From positions 1 through 42,865 of the forward strand of contig NZ_JADNBB010000040.1 in the NCBI RefSeq assembly GCF_015550595.1: a stretch of DNA of 42,865 nt, read 5' to 3'. The notes beneath the pieces are model-generated. The model worked only from the letters and a program-made list of their open reading frames with translations, had not been told where the DNA came from and ran no database searches. Position 1 is the first letter of the stretch, and every line of letters begins with the position of its first letter. Below are positions 32,683-41,388 of this stretch, piece after piece. The position numbers and the translations under genes were made by a program. Source of the stretch: Parabacteroides goldsteinii. GTDB lineage: Bacteria > Bacteroidota > Bacteroidia > Bacteroidales > Tannerellaceae.

Positions 32683-34623
32683 TTATTTTTTCAATTCATC
32701 CTCGATCATCTCTTTCATCTTCTCAACTCCCATAAAACCTACCTGGAAATGAACCGGTGTTCCGTCTTTAGCCAGGACCATATAAGAAGGTACGCCATTG
32801 ATTCCGAATTTCTTTCCCCAGAAGTCCCATTGGTCGGAAGTTACGCGGTAGTGTTCACCTTTAATATCCGGGATCATCTGCTCCCAGGCACCTTTAGGCG
32901 AATTTTCTCCGGCAAGATAGAGGAATACGACGTCTTTTCCTTCGAATTCTTTCTTTACAGGCTCTGATTGCTGCATAGCCATACGACAAGGGCCGCACCA
33001 CGTTGCCCAGAAATCAACGAATACGACTTTTCCACGGTAAGGGGTTGTAATGGCATTGAATAGTTCCTCTGCAGGGACATCGGCGATATTAACCCGGTCG
33101 ACCGTATAGCCGGATTTCTTTTTGTTTTCTTCGATAGTCTGTTTGAGTTTGTTATTCATCGTTGCCAGTATGTTTTTGATGACAGGAGATATCTTGTCTG
33201 CCTGAGTCAGTTCTTCGTCGGTAAGCGGTTTGAATTCCTGGATAGGACGTGCCAGTCTTTGAGCTGCTATCAGGTCGAACAGGATGCCTTTGTCTGTGCC
33301 CATTAATTTGGCAAGATCTGCTGTATTGTCCGGGAATTCTTTTATTCCTTCCGGGAGAGGCTGTCCGGAGATGTTTGCATACTGGAGGCTTCTTATTATG
33401 TTACTGTAATAAGAAGCGTATAATCCGATGGGATCGTTAGGAACCAGGCGCGGAACAAAGTCATAATATTCGGCAGTGATAACCGGTTGTACGAATCCAA
33501 CGGCAGCCGAGTCACGCGGAATATTGTTGGCTCTCCGGTAGGCATATTCCAATACATAGTACCCCATTAATTGCATTGCTGTCTCCATATCGGCATTCAA
33601 CACCAGAATTTTACGATACGCATCGCTGATATGCGGATATTTATCGAGTTCTTTCAAGCCTTTCTCTCTACGGTCCAGCCAGTATTGTTTGAACTGATCG
33701 ATGTTCATGGTAGCTACATCCTTAAACATTTGATCGTAATCTTCCTGCGAACTGATACCTACCGGCAGAGCACGCAGCGGCCCATTGCATACTTCATTGT
33801 TTAATGCAGCCAGAGCACCGCTGAAATAGTACTTTTCTCCCAGTGACGGTTTATCTTTCTGTAATTTTGATTGTGCACGGCATATCTCAGGGAAGTTTAT
33901 TTCGACAGAAGTCGTTTCTCCCGGTTTCAGGTAGACCGGAGTCTGTATGAAATTGGCAGATATATTAACCACTGAGATATGGTTAAGAGGCAGTTCCAAT
34001 GTGAAATCACCCTTATTGTCTACTGATATTTTATTTTCATCCACATCACCGGTCACCGGGTTATAAGCCCATGTAGATCCCTGTAATTTCATTTCCGGTC
34101 GGAAGCCTGCGATATGGCCTTTTAGTGTGGCGATACCGGATTTCAGCTCCGGAGTTTCCAGAACAGGAGACTCTTTCGGGTTCTTTTTACCTGCAAGAGG
34201 TGAAAAAGCCGGTTTCCCATCCAAGTGGATTCCCCAGATGCTGAATGAGCCTTCAAAATCTCCTTCGGTGAAATCGACAGTCGTTGTATTTTCAGGTAGA
34301 GGTGGGAAGATCATTTGAAAAGAATATGTCCCTGATTCCGGCATCCATATTTCTTTATCCGGTTCCATGCCAATACCCGACAATATTTTATATTGCTTTC
34401 CGTCGGCCTGCAGATAGCTGTCTTTTGCAATCTTTATCCACATGTTGGGACGATAGAATGCATCTATATAGACAATTGTCGCCGTGTCGCTTAATACGAT
34501 CTTTTGAATTTCGATAGAAGTGGAACTCCATGCGTCAAATGCCGGTAATTCAACTACTCTTTCTTTCGCTTGTATCGTTGTACAATAAAGGAGTACAATG
34601 AGTAATGATAGGATTTGCTTCAT
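32683..34623 (-). CDS. Large exported TlpA/ResA-like thiol-disulfide protein
   Basis: The protein has 646 residues from the ATG at 34623, chosen because it directly precedes the signal peptide (MKQILSLLIVLLYCTTIQA). The C-terminal 115 residues are a thioredoxin fold with the active site WCGPC at about 542-546 and the cis-proline loop GVPSY. The preceding 500 residues are larger than in the usual 370-400-residue Bacteroidetes TlpA proteins. They include beta-rich segments (about 30-240) and a helical region. It should reduce or shuffle disulfides in periplasmic partners. It begins 22 bp after the ABC ATPase stop and is in its operon. The periplasmic Cys-containing partner is unknown. Confidence 0.9.
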   Translation of the reverse strand: MKQILSLLIVLLYCTTIQAKERVVELPAFDAWSSTSIEIQKIVLSDTATIVYIDAFYRPNMWIKIAKDSYLQADGKQYKILSGIGMEPDKEIWMPESGTYSFQMIFPPLPENTTTVDFTEGDFEGSFSIWGIHLDGKPAFSPLAGKKNPKESPVLETPELKSGIATLKGHIAGFRPEMKLQGSTWAYNPVTGDVDENKISVDNKGDFTLELPLNHISVVNISANFIQTPVYLKPGETTSVEINFPEICRAQSKLQKDKPSLGEKYYFSGALAALNNEVCNGPLRALPVGISSQEDYDQMFKDVATMNIDQFKQYWLDRREKGLKELDKYPHISDAYRKILVLNADMETAMQLMGYYVLEYAYRRANNIPRDSAAVGFVQPVITAEYYDFVPRLVPNDPIGLYASYYSNIIRSLQYANISGQPLPEGIKEFPDNTADLAKLMGTDKGILFDLIAAQRLARPIQEFKPLTDEELTQADKISPVIKNILATMNNKLKQTIEENKKKSGYTVDRVNIADVPAEELFNAITTPYRGKVVFVDFWATWCGPCRMAMQQSEPVKKEFEGKDVVFLYLAGENSPKGAWEQMIPDIKGEHYRVTSDQWDFWGKKFGINGVPSYMVLAKDGTPVHFQVGFMGVEKMKEMIEDELKK

Positions 34624-34645
34624 ACTTGTAGAATTTAATTTGTGT

Positions 34646-35320
34646 TTATACAACAGATTCCGTTACAACCTGACCGTCAAACAGATTAATGATGCGTGAG
34701 GCATATCCGGCATCGTGCTGGCTGTGGGTTACCATTACAATGGTAGTTCCTTCTTTATTTAACTCATTTAGCAGGTTCATTACTTCCTGTCCATTTTTAC
34801 TATCCAAATTACCGGTAGGCTCATCGGCAAGGATCAGTTTGGGGTTGGCTACTACGGCACGAGCAATGGCCACGCGTTGTTGTTGTCCTCCCGATAATTG
34901 CTGGGGGAAGTGTTTCTCCCGGTGAACGATAGCCATACGTTCCATAGCTTCTTTTACCTTTTGCTTTCTTTCTGTGGCTGATACACCCATATAAAGCAAC
35001 GGAAGTTCGATATTTTCATATACGTTCAGTTCGTCGATCAGGTTGAAACTCTGGAATACGAAACCGATAATTCCTTTACGAAGTTTCGTTCGCTGTACTT
35101 CGGTATATTTGGAAACTTCCGTTCCGTTCAGGTAATACTCGCCGGCTGTCGGGTTATCCAGCAGGCCGAGAATGTTCAGTAGCGTAGACTTGCCGCAACC
35201 GGAAGGTCCCATAATAGCTACAAACTCTCCTTCTTTCACTTCAATATTCACTTTATTCAAGGCCCATGTTTCCACTTCTTCTGTGCGGAATATTTTCTCT
35301 AATGCTACTGTTTTAATCAT
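34646..35320 (-). CDS. ABC transporter ATP-binding protein (LolD/MacB class)
   Basis: The protein has 224 residues and is a complete ATPase: Walker A GPSGCGKST, Q-loop GFVFQSFNL, signature LSGGQQQR, Walker B LILADEPTGNLDS, and the H-loop VMVTHSQ. The sequence belongs to the class that partners FtsX/MacB-like permeases. No permease gene is adjacent. The only candidates in this window are the tandem pair at 22459-27240, more than 7 kb away on the same strand. It is first in an operon with the large thioredoxin-like gene. Confidence 0.95.
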   Translation of the reverse strand: MIKTVALEKIFRTEEVETWALNKVNIEVKEGEFVAIMGPSGCGKSTLLNILGLLDNPTAGEYYLNGTEVSKYTEVQRTKLRKGIIGFVFQSFNLIDELNVYENIELPLLYMGVSATERKQKVKEAMERMAIVHREKHFPQQLSGGQQQRVAIARAVVANPKLILADEPTGNLDSKNGQEVMNLLNELNKEGTTIVMVTHSQHDAGYASRIINLFDGQVVTESVV

Positions 35321-35493
35321 GAGTAAAAGATATTTAATTTACCAGAGAAAGAACAAAAGTTGTGCCACGTTTGTAAATGATTGGCATATAGCAAGATGTG
35401 TGCTTTTGTGTTATTGGTGTTTGTGCATATCCGCACGAATTCAGTTCGGAAACGCACATAAATTCGTGTGTTTTTTCGGACTAAATATGTTGT

Positions 35494-35520
35494 CCCTGTT
35501 ACTTTTAAATGGTAACAGGG
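35494..35520. terminator. Hairpin after the ECF sigma gene
   Basis: CCCTGTTAC and GTAACAGGG form a perfect 9-bp stem with a 9-nt loop, 3 nt past the sigma stop. There is no strong T-run, so it may be rho-assisted or RNA-stabilising. Confidence 0.6.
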
Positions 35521-35523
35521 CGT

Positions 35524-36105
35524 TTATAATATATCCTCATACAAATTATATAACCTTTTCCGAAGGAATAATACTGCATATCGTTTCCTGGAAATCAATG
35601 TGTTGACCGGTATTCCGGTCGATTCCGCTATCTCTTTGAACGGAATACCTTCCAGTTCCGTCAGCTCAAAAACAGTCCGCTGTTCATCCGGCAATTCGAG
35701 TAAAGCATGTTCCAGCTCTTCCCACACGGTGGAACGGATGAAATCCATTTCCGGCGACTGGTCTTCATCAGGCATCAGGTCGGAAAGCTCTTTCAGGAAA
35801 GTTCCGTCGTCTTCGTTAGTAGAGAGAGACGGCATTTCTTCCTCACGGCGTTTCCGGCTCCGGTCGATGATCTGGTTGCGGGCAACCGAATACAGCCAGG
35901 CGGCGATCTGTTCGATAGGATCGTCCGCCCGATCATTTTTCATGAACTGGTAGAATACGTTTTGCAGGATATCTTCGCTATCTTCTTTGGAGGAGACACG
36001 TTTGGCAATGAAGCCTCTCAGTTGTGCCTGATATTTCCGGAAGATATCCGCAACCCGTGTGTTTTGCTCTGTACCGGCAGAGGTGTTTGTCGATATCTCT
36101 TTCAT
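35524..36105 (-). CDS. ECF-family RNA polymerase sigma factor
   Basis: The protein has 193 residues. Region 2 (FRKYQAQLRGFIAKRVSSKE, then DILQNVFYQFMKN and IAAWLYSVARNQIIDRSRKR) and region 4 (LPDEQRTVFELTELEGIPFK, then EIAESTGIPVNTLISRKRYA) are clear. A longer acidic linker (about 95-125) separates them. Its ATG overlaps the stop of the small membrane protein gene by 4 bp (ATGA), so translation is coupled. That neighbour is the best candidate for its antagonist. Target promoters are unknown. Confidence 0.94.
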   Translation of the reverse strand: MKEISTNTSAGTEQNTRVADIFRKYQAQLRGFIAKRVSSKEDSEDILQNVFYQFMKNDRADDPIEQIAAWLYSVARNQIIDRSRKRREEEMPSLSTNEDDGTFLKELSDLMPDEDQSPEMDFIRSTVWEELEHALLELPDEQRTVFELTELEGIPFKEIAESTGIPVNTLISRKRYAVLFLRKRLYNLYEDIL

Positions 36106-36494
36106 TGAGGGTCGTTGCCGGGGGTAGGTTCCTGCCTGTCAAATTTATCAAATCTACCGTTACGGAAATCAGCCATCTGCCTGCGGATATGTTCCCGGCG
36201 TTCTTCCCATGGCATATTTTTCATCTGTTCGTGGAACCGTTCGTGTTCTTCCCGGCTACCGGCGAAAAAGCCCCGCGGATGATGGTGGAAATGCCTGAAA
36301 CCGCCAAACCCTCCGAACAAAAGGCGGCTAAGTACCATCAGACCCGCTGCCTGCCCGTAATTGATGGCCGACCAACCGATGATAGAAGGAATTAGCAAAT
36401 TCCATAAATACATTGTACCTAAAATAGCTAGAGCGAACAGGGCTGCAAAAATCAGGAAAGCAAATCCCCCTTTGAATATTCTTGAATTTCTCAT
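36102..36494 (-). CDS. Small membrane protein with His-rich segment, probable sigma-factor partner
   Basis: The protein has 130 residues from the ATG at 36494. A short basic start is followed by one strong transmembrane helix (GGFAFLIFAALFALAILGTM) and a second hydrophobic stretch (IIGWSAINYGQAAGLMVLSR). The motif LLFGGFGGFRHFHHHP precedes a charged C-terminal helix (EEHERFHEQMKNMPWEERRE, then HIRRQM). The layout resembles a widespread family of small membrane proteins found beside ECF sigma genes in Bacteroidetes. The His cluster may bind metal. The gene lies 23 bp after the ferredoxin gene and overlaps the sigma gene by 4 bp. An anti-sigma or sensor role is inferred from context only. Confidence 0.85.
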   Translation of the reverse strand: MRNSRIFKGGFAFLIFAALFALAILGTMYLWNLLIPSIIGWSAINYGQAAGLMVLSRLLFGGFGGFRHFHHHPRGFFAGSREEHERFHEQMKNMPWEERREHIRRQMADFRNGRFDKFDRQEPTPGNDPQ

Positions 36495-36517
36495 TGTGAT
36501 ATAATTTACATTGTTTA

Positions 36518-36739
36518 TTATTCTGTTATTAACTCTATGGCATGTGTCCGGCAGGATTTTACACAGTTCCCGCATCCGACACAGTTTTCCGGATTAAGTA
36601 CTGTGGCATAACTGCAACTACCGTTATTCACCATCTTCAACACTTCTCTCCGGCATCTCTTTACACAATCGCCACATCCACTGCACTCATACGCAAAGAC
36701 TTGTAAAGATATGACTTCTTTTCTCTTTCTTCCGAACAT
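36518..36739 (-). CDS. Ferredoxin with two [4Fe-4S] clusters
   Basis: The protein has 73 residues. Two CxxCxxCxxxC-type motifs bind clusters: CSGCGDCVKRC near the start and CVGCGNCVKSC near the end. A 20-residue basic N-terminal extension (MFGRKRKEVISLQVFAYE) precedes the first. It should be a cytoplasmic low-potential electron carrier. It is the first gene of a three-gene unit with the His-rich membrane protein and ECF sigma factor, an unusual partnership for a ferredoxin. The cluster could feed a redox or metal signal to the sigma system, or the operon could respond to oxidative stress. Divergent from nudC. Confidence 0.92.
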   Translation of the reverse strand: MFGRKRKEVISLQVFAYECSGCGDCVKRCRREVLKMVNNGSCSYATVLNPENCVGCGNCVKSCRTHAIELITE

Positions 36740-36867
36740 TTTCTGTTTCCATTTTTAAATTAAAAAATCTATTTAGTGAGACATGCCTTCTATTTTTGTA
36801 GACGATCGGCGCGGAAGAATATTTTAAATAGAAATCTTTTTTTTGATGTATGTTTTACATTAGTCTG

Positions 36868-36875
36868 TATATTTG
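36868..36875 (+). promoter_or_regulatory. Promoter -7 element for nudC
   Basis: TATATTTG is an exact TAnnTTTG, with TTTG at 36842-36845 (22-bp spacing, slightly long) as a possible -33. It gives a leader of about 20 nt. Confidence 0.65.
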
Positions 36876-36897
36876 TATCGTTCAAAAGTAAAAAGTG

Positions 36898-37674
36898 ATG
36901 AGCGATATAAATAATACACCTGTATTCTGGTTTATTTTCTTCAACGACCAGTTGCTGCTTCAGAAAAAAGGTGAAACATATACAATCCCTTATAGTGTCA
37001 ATCCCCCTGCTCAAGTCAGAAATGTCTTGGAAGTCGGTTTACTTCAGGATATTCCCTGTCGTACAGCATCGGTAGGTACACCGTTGGTAGAGACTTCCGG
37101 TTATCTGCCGATGGGATTGCGTGCTTCGTACGATTTTCTGGATGGTGCTTTACATAAGATGGCGGGGAAGGCGTATGAGTTGGTTTATTGGGATCAGCAT
37201 AGCCGTTTTTGTCCTTCATGCGGAACAAAAACAGTGATGCAAACAGCTATTTCCAAGCAATGCCCTGCCTGTAAATACGAGATTTATCCGGCTGTTTCCG
37301 CTGCAATTCTGGTATTGATCCGTAAAGAAGATTCTATTCTTTTGGTTCATGCCCGTAATTTCAAAGGTTCTTTTCATGGATTAGTAGCCGGTTTCCTGGA
37401 AACAGGGGAGACATTGGAAGAATGTGTAAGACGCGAAGTGCTGGAAGAAACCGGACTCGAAATCAGTAATATAACTTATTTCGGGAACCAGCCCTGGCCT
37501 TATCCAAGCAATTTGATGGTCGGATTTATTGCCGATTATGCCGGAGGTACTATCCGTTTACAGGATGAGGAATTGAGCGAAGGAGCGTTCTTTACGAAAG
37601 AGAACCTGCCCGAACTTCCCCGAAAACTCAGTCTGGCCCGTAAGATGATCGACTGGTGGCTGGAACAGCCCTGA
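36898..37674 (+). CDS. nudC: NAD(+) diphosphatase / NADH pyrophosphatase NudC
   Basis: The protein has 258 residues from the ATG at 36898. A four-cysteine zinc site is formed by Cys105, Cys108, Cys122 and Cys125 (CPSCG, CPACK). The Nudix box at 165-187 (GFLETGETLEECVRREVLEE) is complete. The NudC-specific motif GNQPWPYPS follows at about 197, the signature that distinguishes NADH/NAD-cap hydrolases from other Nudix enzymes. It cleaves NAD(H) to NMN(H) and AMP and removes NAD caps from RNA in the cytoplasm. An S9 peptidase gene begins 33 bp downstream on the same strand. Confidence 0.95.
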   Translation: MSDINNTPVFWFIFFNDQLLLQKKGETYTIPYSVNPPAQVRNVLEVGLLQDIPCRTASVGTPLVETSGYLPMGLRASYDFLDGALHKMAGKAYELVYWDQHSRFCPSCGTKTVMQTAISKQCPACKYEIYPAVSAAILVLIRKEDSILLVHARNFKGSFHGLVAGFLETGETLEECVRREVLEETGLEISNITYFGNQPWPYPSNLMVGFIADYAGGTIRLQDEELSEGAFFTKENLPELPRKLSLARKMIDWWLEQP

Positions 37675-37707
37675 TAATGATAGTTGTACAACCTAAAAAA
37701 TAGTATT

Positions 37708-39843
37708 ATGTGTAAAAAACTTACCTTTTTTTGCTGTTTGGGACTTTTACTGTCGGCATTGCCCATAGTAACCATCACAGCACAGGTCACCACAGCGGAT
37801 TATCTGCGTGCAGATACATTCCTGAAGTGTTCCGGTAAAATGTATTCTTCTGCAGTAATACCTGCATGGCTTGACAGTTCGCATTATTTCTGGTATAAAA
37901 ACCATGAGCGGGGCGGTGATTTCTATTATCTGGTAAATGCAAAAACCGGGAAAAAACAGCGGGGTACGGACAAAAAGCAACTTGCCGCTTTCTTGACCGG
38001 CAAGCAGAAGCCGTTGGCCGAGATCCTGTTGAAGGAGGAGGATGAGAAGAATGCAAACTACCGGAGAAACGGAGAAGAAGCTAAGCCGGTTGTATCGCCT
38101 GATGCTAAATGGGAAGCCTATATCCGGGATAACAATGTATATATCCGTCCTGCCGGGGATGAAAAAGATAAAAAGAAAGAGGAGATTGCCCTGACAACCG
38201 ACGGGACGACAAACCTGTTTTATAGTTCATATATGATCTGGTCGCCCGATTCCCGTAAACTGGCCACTGTCAAGGTACGTGGTGTGCAGGAACGCCGTAT
38301 TCCACTGATCGAGTCGAGTCCGGAAAGTCAGCGTCAGCCAATTTTGCAATGGCGCGATTATGCCAAACCCGGTGATGTGATCGAAGTATGCCTGCCTGCC
38401 TTGTTCGATATAGAGTCGCGCAAGCAGATTCTGTTGAATGTGGAACCTTATGCAAATCAGTTTACATTGTATCTGACCGGTTGGCGCAAGGATAGCCGTG
38501 CTTTCACTTTTGAGTTTAATCAACGTGGACATCAGCGTTATATCGTCGGTGAGGTAAATGCTACCGATGGAACGATCCGTCATCTGGCCGACGAACGGTC
38601 GAATACTTTTATCCATTATTATCAGAACTACCGTTACGATCTGAACGATGGTAAAGAAATGCTTTGGAGTTCGGAACGCGACGGTTGGCGGCATCTTTAT
38701 CTGATGGATGGAAATAGCGGCAATGTAAAACAGCAGGTGACCCGGGGTGAATGGGTTGTCCGCCGGGTAGATTTTGTAGACGAGGCCAACCGTACGGTTT
38801 ATTTCTTTGCTTCCGGTTTCAATAAAGGAGAAGATCCTTATAATCTTCATTATTGCCGTATTAATCTGGATGGAACAGGATTTACCGATATGACACCTGA
38901 AAACGGGAATCACCGGATCTCTTTCTCTAAAGACCGGGCTTATTTTGTGGATACTTATTCACGACCGGATCTTCCGGCTGTCAGCCAGTTGAAAAAGACG
39001 GAAGATGCTTCGGTTGTAACCGTACTTGAAAAATGTGATGTCAGCGACCTGGTGGCTGAAGGCTGGCAGATGCCTGAGGTGTTTTCTGCAAAAGGAAGAG
39101 ATGGAAAAACGGATATCTGGGGGAATATTTACCGTCCGACCGGTTTTGATCCGTCACGTTCTTATCCGGTTGTTGAAATGATTTATGCCGGACCGCACGA
39201 TTCGCATGTGGACAAAGACTTTAAACCGGCTCACCACCTGATTTCCCGTTTGGTTGAATTAGGCTTTATCGTGGTTTCGATCGACGGAATGGGTACATCC
39301 AACCGTTCTAAAGCTTTCCATGATGTTTGCTGGAAGAACCTGAAAGATGCCGGTTTTCCGGATCGTATTGCCTGGATAAAAGCCGCGGCTGAGAAATATC
39401 CATCGATGGATACCTCACGAGTCGGTATTTACGGTTGGTCGGCGGGCGGACAGAATGCCATGGCTGCCTTGTTGTTCCATAATGACTTTTATAAGGCGGC
39501 AGTCGCTTTATGCGGTTGCCATGACAACCGTATGGATAAGATCTGGTGGAATGAGCAATGGATGGGATATCCTATCGACGAGTCTTACAGTGCTTCATCG
39601 AATGTGGATAATGCTTATCGGCTGAAAGGTAAGTTGTTGCTGATTAACGGCGAACTGGATGACAATGTAGATCCGGCCTCCACGTTGCAGGTTGTCAATG
39701 CCTTGATGAAAGCGAATAAAAAGTTTGAACAACTCTATCTACCGGGTAAAAGCCATGCTTTGGGCGGCCCGTACGAAATGCACCGTATCCACGATTTCTT
39801 TGTTAAGAATTTATTGAACCAGGAACCTCCCGAGTGGGAATAA
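37708..39843 (+). CDS. S9B-type (DPP-IV-like) serine peptidase
   Basis: The protein has 711 residues from the ATG at 37708, which precedes the signal peptide (MCKKLTFFCCLGLLLSALPI). The N-terminal beta-propeller (about 30-450) is followed by the hydrolase domain with Ser578 in GWSAGGQ, Asp652 in ELDDNVDP and His683 in GKSHALGG. The N-terminal propeller has LFDIES and WSPDS repeats typical of this family. It should remove dipeptides with Pro or Ala at position two in the periplasm. It lies 33 bp after nudC and ends at a strong hairpin. The window encodes two S9 peptidases with unlike sequences, so they are not a tandem duplication. Confidence 0.92.
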   Translation: MCKKLTFFCCLGLLLSALPIVTITAQVTTADYLRADTFLKCSGKMYSSAVIPAWLDSSHYFWYKNHERGGDFYYLVNAKTGKKQRGTDKKQLAAFLTGKQKPLAEILLKEEDEKNANYRRNGEEAKPVVSPDAKWEAYIRDNNVYIRPAGDEKDKKKEEIALTTDGTTNLFYSSYMIWSPDSRKLATVKVRGVQERRIPLIESSPESQRQPILQWRDYAKPGDVIEVCLPALFDIESRKQILLNVEPYANQFTLYLTGWRKDSRAFTFEFNQRGHQRYIVGEVNATDGTIRHLADERSNTFIHYYQNYRYDLNDGKEMLWSSERDGWRHLYLMDGNSGNVKQQVTRGEWVVRRVDFVDEANRTVYFFASGFNKGEDPYNLHYCRINLDGTGFTDMTPENGNHRISFSKDRAYFVDTYSRPDLPAVSQLKKTEDASVVTVLEKCDVSDLVAEGWQMPEVFSAKGRDGKTDIWGNIYRPTGFDPSRSYPVVEMIYAGPHDSHVDKDFKPAHHLISRLVELGFIVVSIDGMGTSNRSKAFHDVCWKNLKDAGFPDRIAWIKAAAEKYPSMDTSRVGIYGWSAGGQNAMAALLFHNDFYKAAVALCGCHDNRMDKIWWNEQWMGYPIDESYSASSNVDNAYRLKGKLLLINGELDDNVDPASTLQVVNALMKANKKFEQLYLPGKSHALGGPYEMHRIHDFFVKNLLNQEPPEWE

Positions 39844-39852
39844 TATAAAAAT

Positions 39853-39896
39853 GGCACAATATGAATACCGAGCGTTAATCGTATTCATATTGTGCC
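39853..39896. terminator. Bidirectional hairpin between convergent genes
   Basis: Two perfect 16-bp arms, GGCACAATATGAATAC and its complement, flank a 12-nt loop. It separates the S9 peptidase from the small lipoprotein on the other strand. Confidence 0.85.
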
Positions 39897-39918
39897 GTAA
39901 AATGTTGAGTTGGTTGTT

Positions 39919-40425
39919 TTATTGATTTTCCAGTGCGTCTACCCATATATCCAGGCATAACTGCGGATATAGATAAAAACTTTCTTCAAGAGTTCCTACA
40001 GCTTTCATCTTTTCGGATATCTGATCGGCAATAGCCGGTTTGGAATCGATAAGCAGGTCATAAATGATATATGAAAAAAAGCCCGGATTACCTTTTAGAA
40101 ACTTATCCATCACCAGGTAATAGATATTGGGGGAAGCTGATAATACGAAATCTTTGAACTCCTGATATTCAGTAGTCTCCATGTATACATGGGGATTGCT
40201 TATATAAGCCATTTCTTCACATTTTACCAGGAACAGATCGAATTTCTCATTAAATTGTTTCTTTTCAGATTTGGAAGGGAGTTTCATCCCCATATTGATC
40301 CTGGCCCGTAGGTCGGGCGTGACTTTATAGACATCCGGCTCCTGAAAGTCTTCACCATCACAGGATGTAAAGAATATCAGAGCGATTGAGGCAAGCAGAA
40401 GTGCCAATATTTGTAATTTAGTCAT
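39919..40425 (-). CDS. Small lipoprotein, function unknown
   Basis: The protein has 168 residues. The hydrophobic N-terminus (ILALLLASIALIFFTSC) has a lipobox at Cys22. The mature part is mostly helical and mildly basic, with no repeat or catalytic motif I recognise. The codon pattern and lipoprotein signal support a real gene. It has neighbours on the same strand (PlsC-like acyltransferase upstream) with a gap of 139 bp, so it is probably separately transcribed. No family assignment can be made. Confidence 0.75.
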   Translation of the reverse strand: MTKLQILALLLASIALIFFTSCDGEDFQEPDVYKVTPDLRARINMGMKLPSKSEKKQFNEKFDLFLVKCEEMAYISNPHVYMETTEYQEFKDFVLSASPNIYYLVMDKFLKGNPGFFSYIIYDLLIDSKPAIADQISEKMKAVGTLEESFYLYPQLCLDIWVDALENQ

Positions 40426-40564
40426 AAATGTCTGTATATTTTTATTTTATTTCTTAATTATAAGACGCAATACCACAGCGAAAAGCTGCACTTACCACGT
40501 TTTATCTGTCTTTATTAGTAAAACGGATAAAAAATAAAAATACTGCATAACATATGAAAAAAAA

Positions 40565-41299
40565 TTACACTTTAATACTGCCGGTCACGGTTTGTTCGGT
40601 TTCAGCAAAAAGCTCTGCGAAAGGTTTTCCTTTCACGGGTATAGGATCGTGGATGATGAGTTCGATACGATTACCGAGTCCTAAAGGAAAAGTACCCCAT
40701 TTCGTCATCTTCCATGAATTGTTGATAGTTACTGGAACCATATAGGCCGACGGTGCATACTTACAGAGGATTTTCAGCCCGTTTTCGGCAAAAGGGCGAG
40801 GTTTACCCGTTTTGCTTCTTGTCCCTTCCGGGAAAATTACTGCCGAACGTTTGTTCGTTTCAATATATTCAGCCATTATGCGGATAGCTGTCAATGCCTG
40901 CTTCGGGTCTTTCCGGTCGATAAGTACCGATCCGCCATGGACGAGGTTGTATGAGATGCTGGGAATGCCTTTGCCAAGTTCGATTTTACTGATAAATTTA
41001 GGGTGTACTTTGCGCATGAACCAGCAGATGGTGGTAATATCATACAGGCTTTGATGGTTCGAAGCAATTATCAGGGGAGAATTAGTCGGTAACTTCTCCA
41101 ATCCACTCACTTTGTATCTTGTTCCCAACACGTACGTGTTGAATACTAAGAAAAAACTCAAAACATCCACACTTTTTTTGTGTGCTTTGTAACCAAACAG
41201 GTTGAAGCATATCCACTGTACAGCGTGGAAGAATACCAACGTAATTCCAAATAACAAATAGTAGATAACTGAAAGTGGATACGAAACGACTTTTTCCAT
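40565..41299 (-). CDS. plsC: 1-acyl-sn-glycerol-3-phosphate acyltransferase (PlsC family)
   Basis: The protein has 244 residues. A membrane-embedded N-terminus (ITLVFFHAVQWICFNLFGYK) is followed by the acyltransferase motifs: NHQSLYD (HX4D catalytic dyad), GGSVLIDRKD, and the phosphate-binding FPEGTRSKTG. It transfers a fatty acyl group to the 2-position of lysophosphatidic acid in phospholipid synthesis, at the inner membrane. Other PlsC-like proteins acylate ornithine or other lipids, so the exact acceptor is not certain. A TACTTTTG -7 element is present upstream. Confidence 0.92.
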   Translation of the reverse strand: MEKVVSYPLSVIYYLLFGITLVFFHAVQWICFNLFGYKAHKKSVDVLSFFLVFNTYVLGTRYKVSGLEKLPTNSPLIIASNHQSLYDITTICWFMRKVHPKFISKIELGKGIPSISYNLVHGGSVLIDRKDPKQALTAIRIMAEYIETNKRSAVIFPEGTRSKTGKPRPFAENGLKILCKYAPSAYMVPVTINNSWKMTKWGTFPLGLGNRIELIIHDPIPVKGKPFAELFAETEQTVTGSIKV

Positions 41300-41355
41300 C
41301 TTATCCTTTAAATTGTATATTCATAAATTCGACCTTGCGCCTGTAAATAATGCGA

Positions 41356-41363
41356 CAAAAGTA
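41356..41363 (-). promoter_or_regulatory. Promoter -7 element for the acyltransferase gene
   Basis: On the minus strand the sequence is TACTTTTG, an exact TAnnTTTG. It predicts a leader of about 50 nt before the ATG at 41299. It lies between the upstream gene's stop and this gene. Confidence 0.6.
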
Positions 41364-41388
41364 TGAAAAAAATATTCTACTATGGTGA

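Noticed and set aside
37684-37707. Upstream TTG start for the DPP-IV-like peptidase
   Set aside because: The ATG at 37708 directly precedes a normal signal peptide, so the earlier TTG adds residues that do not fit.
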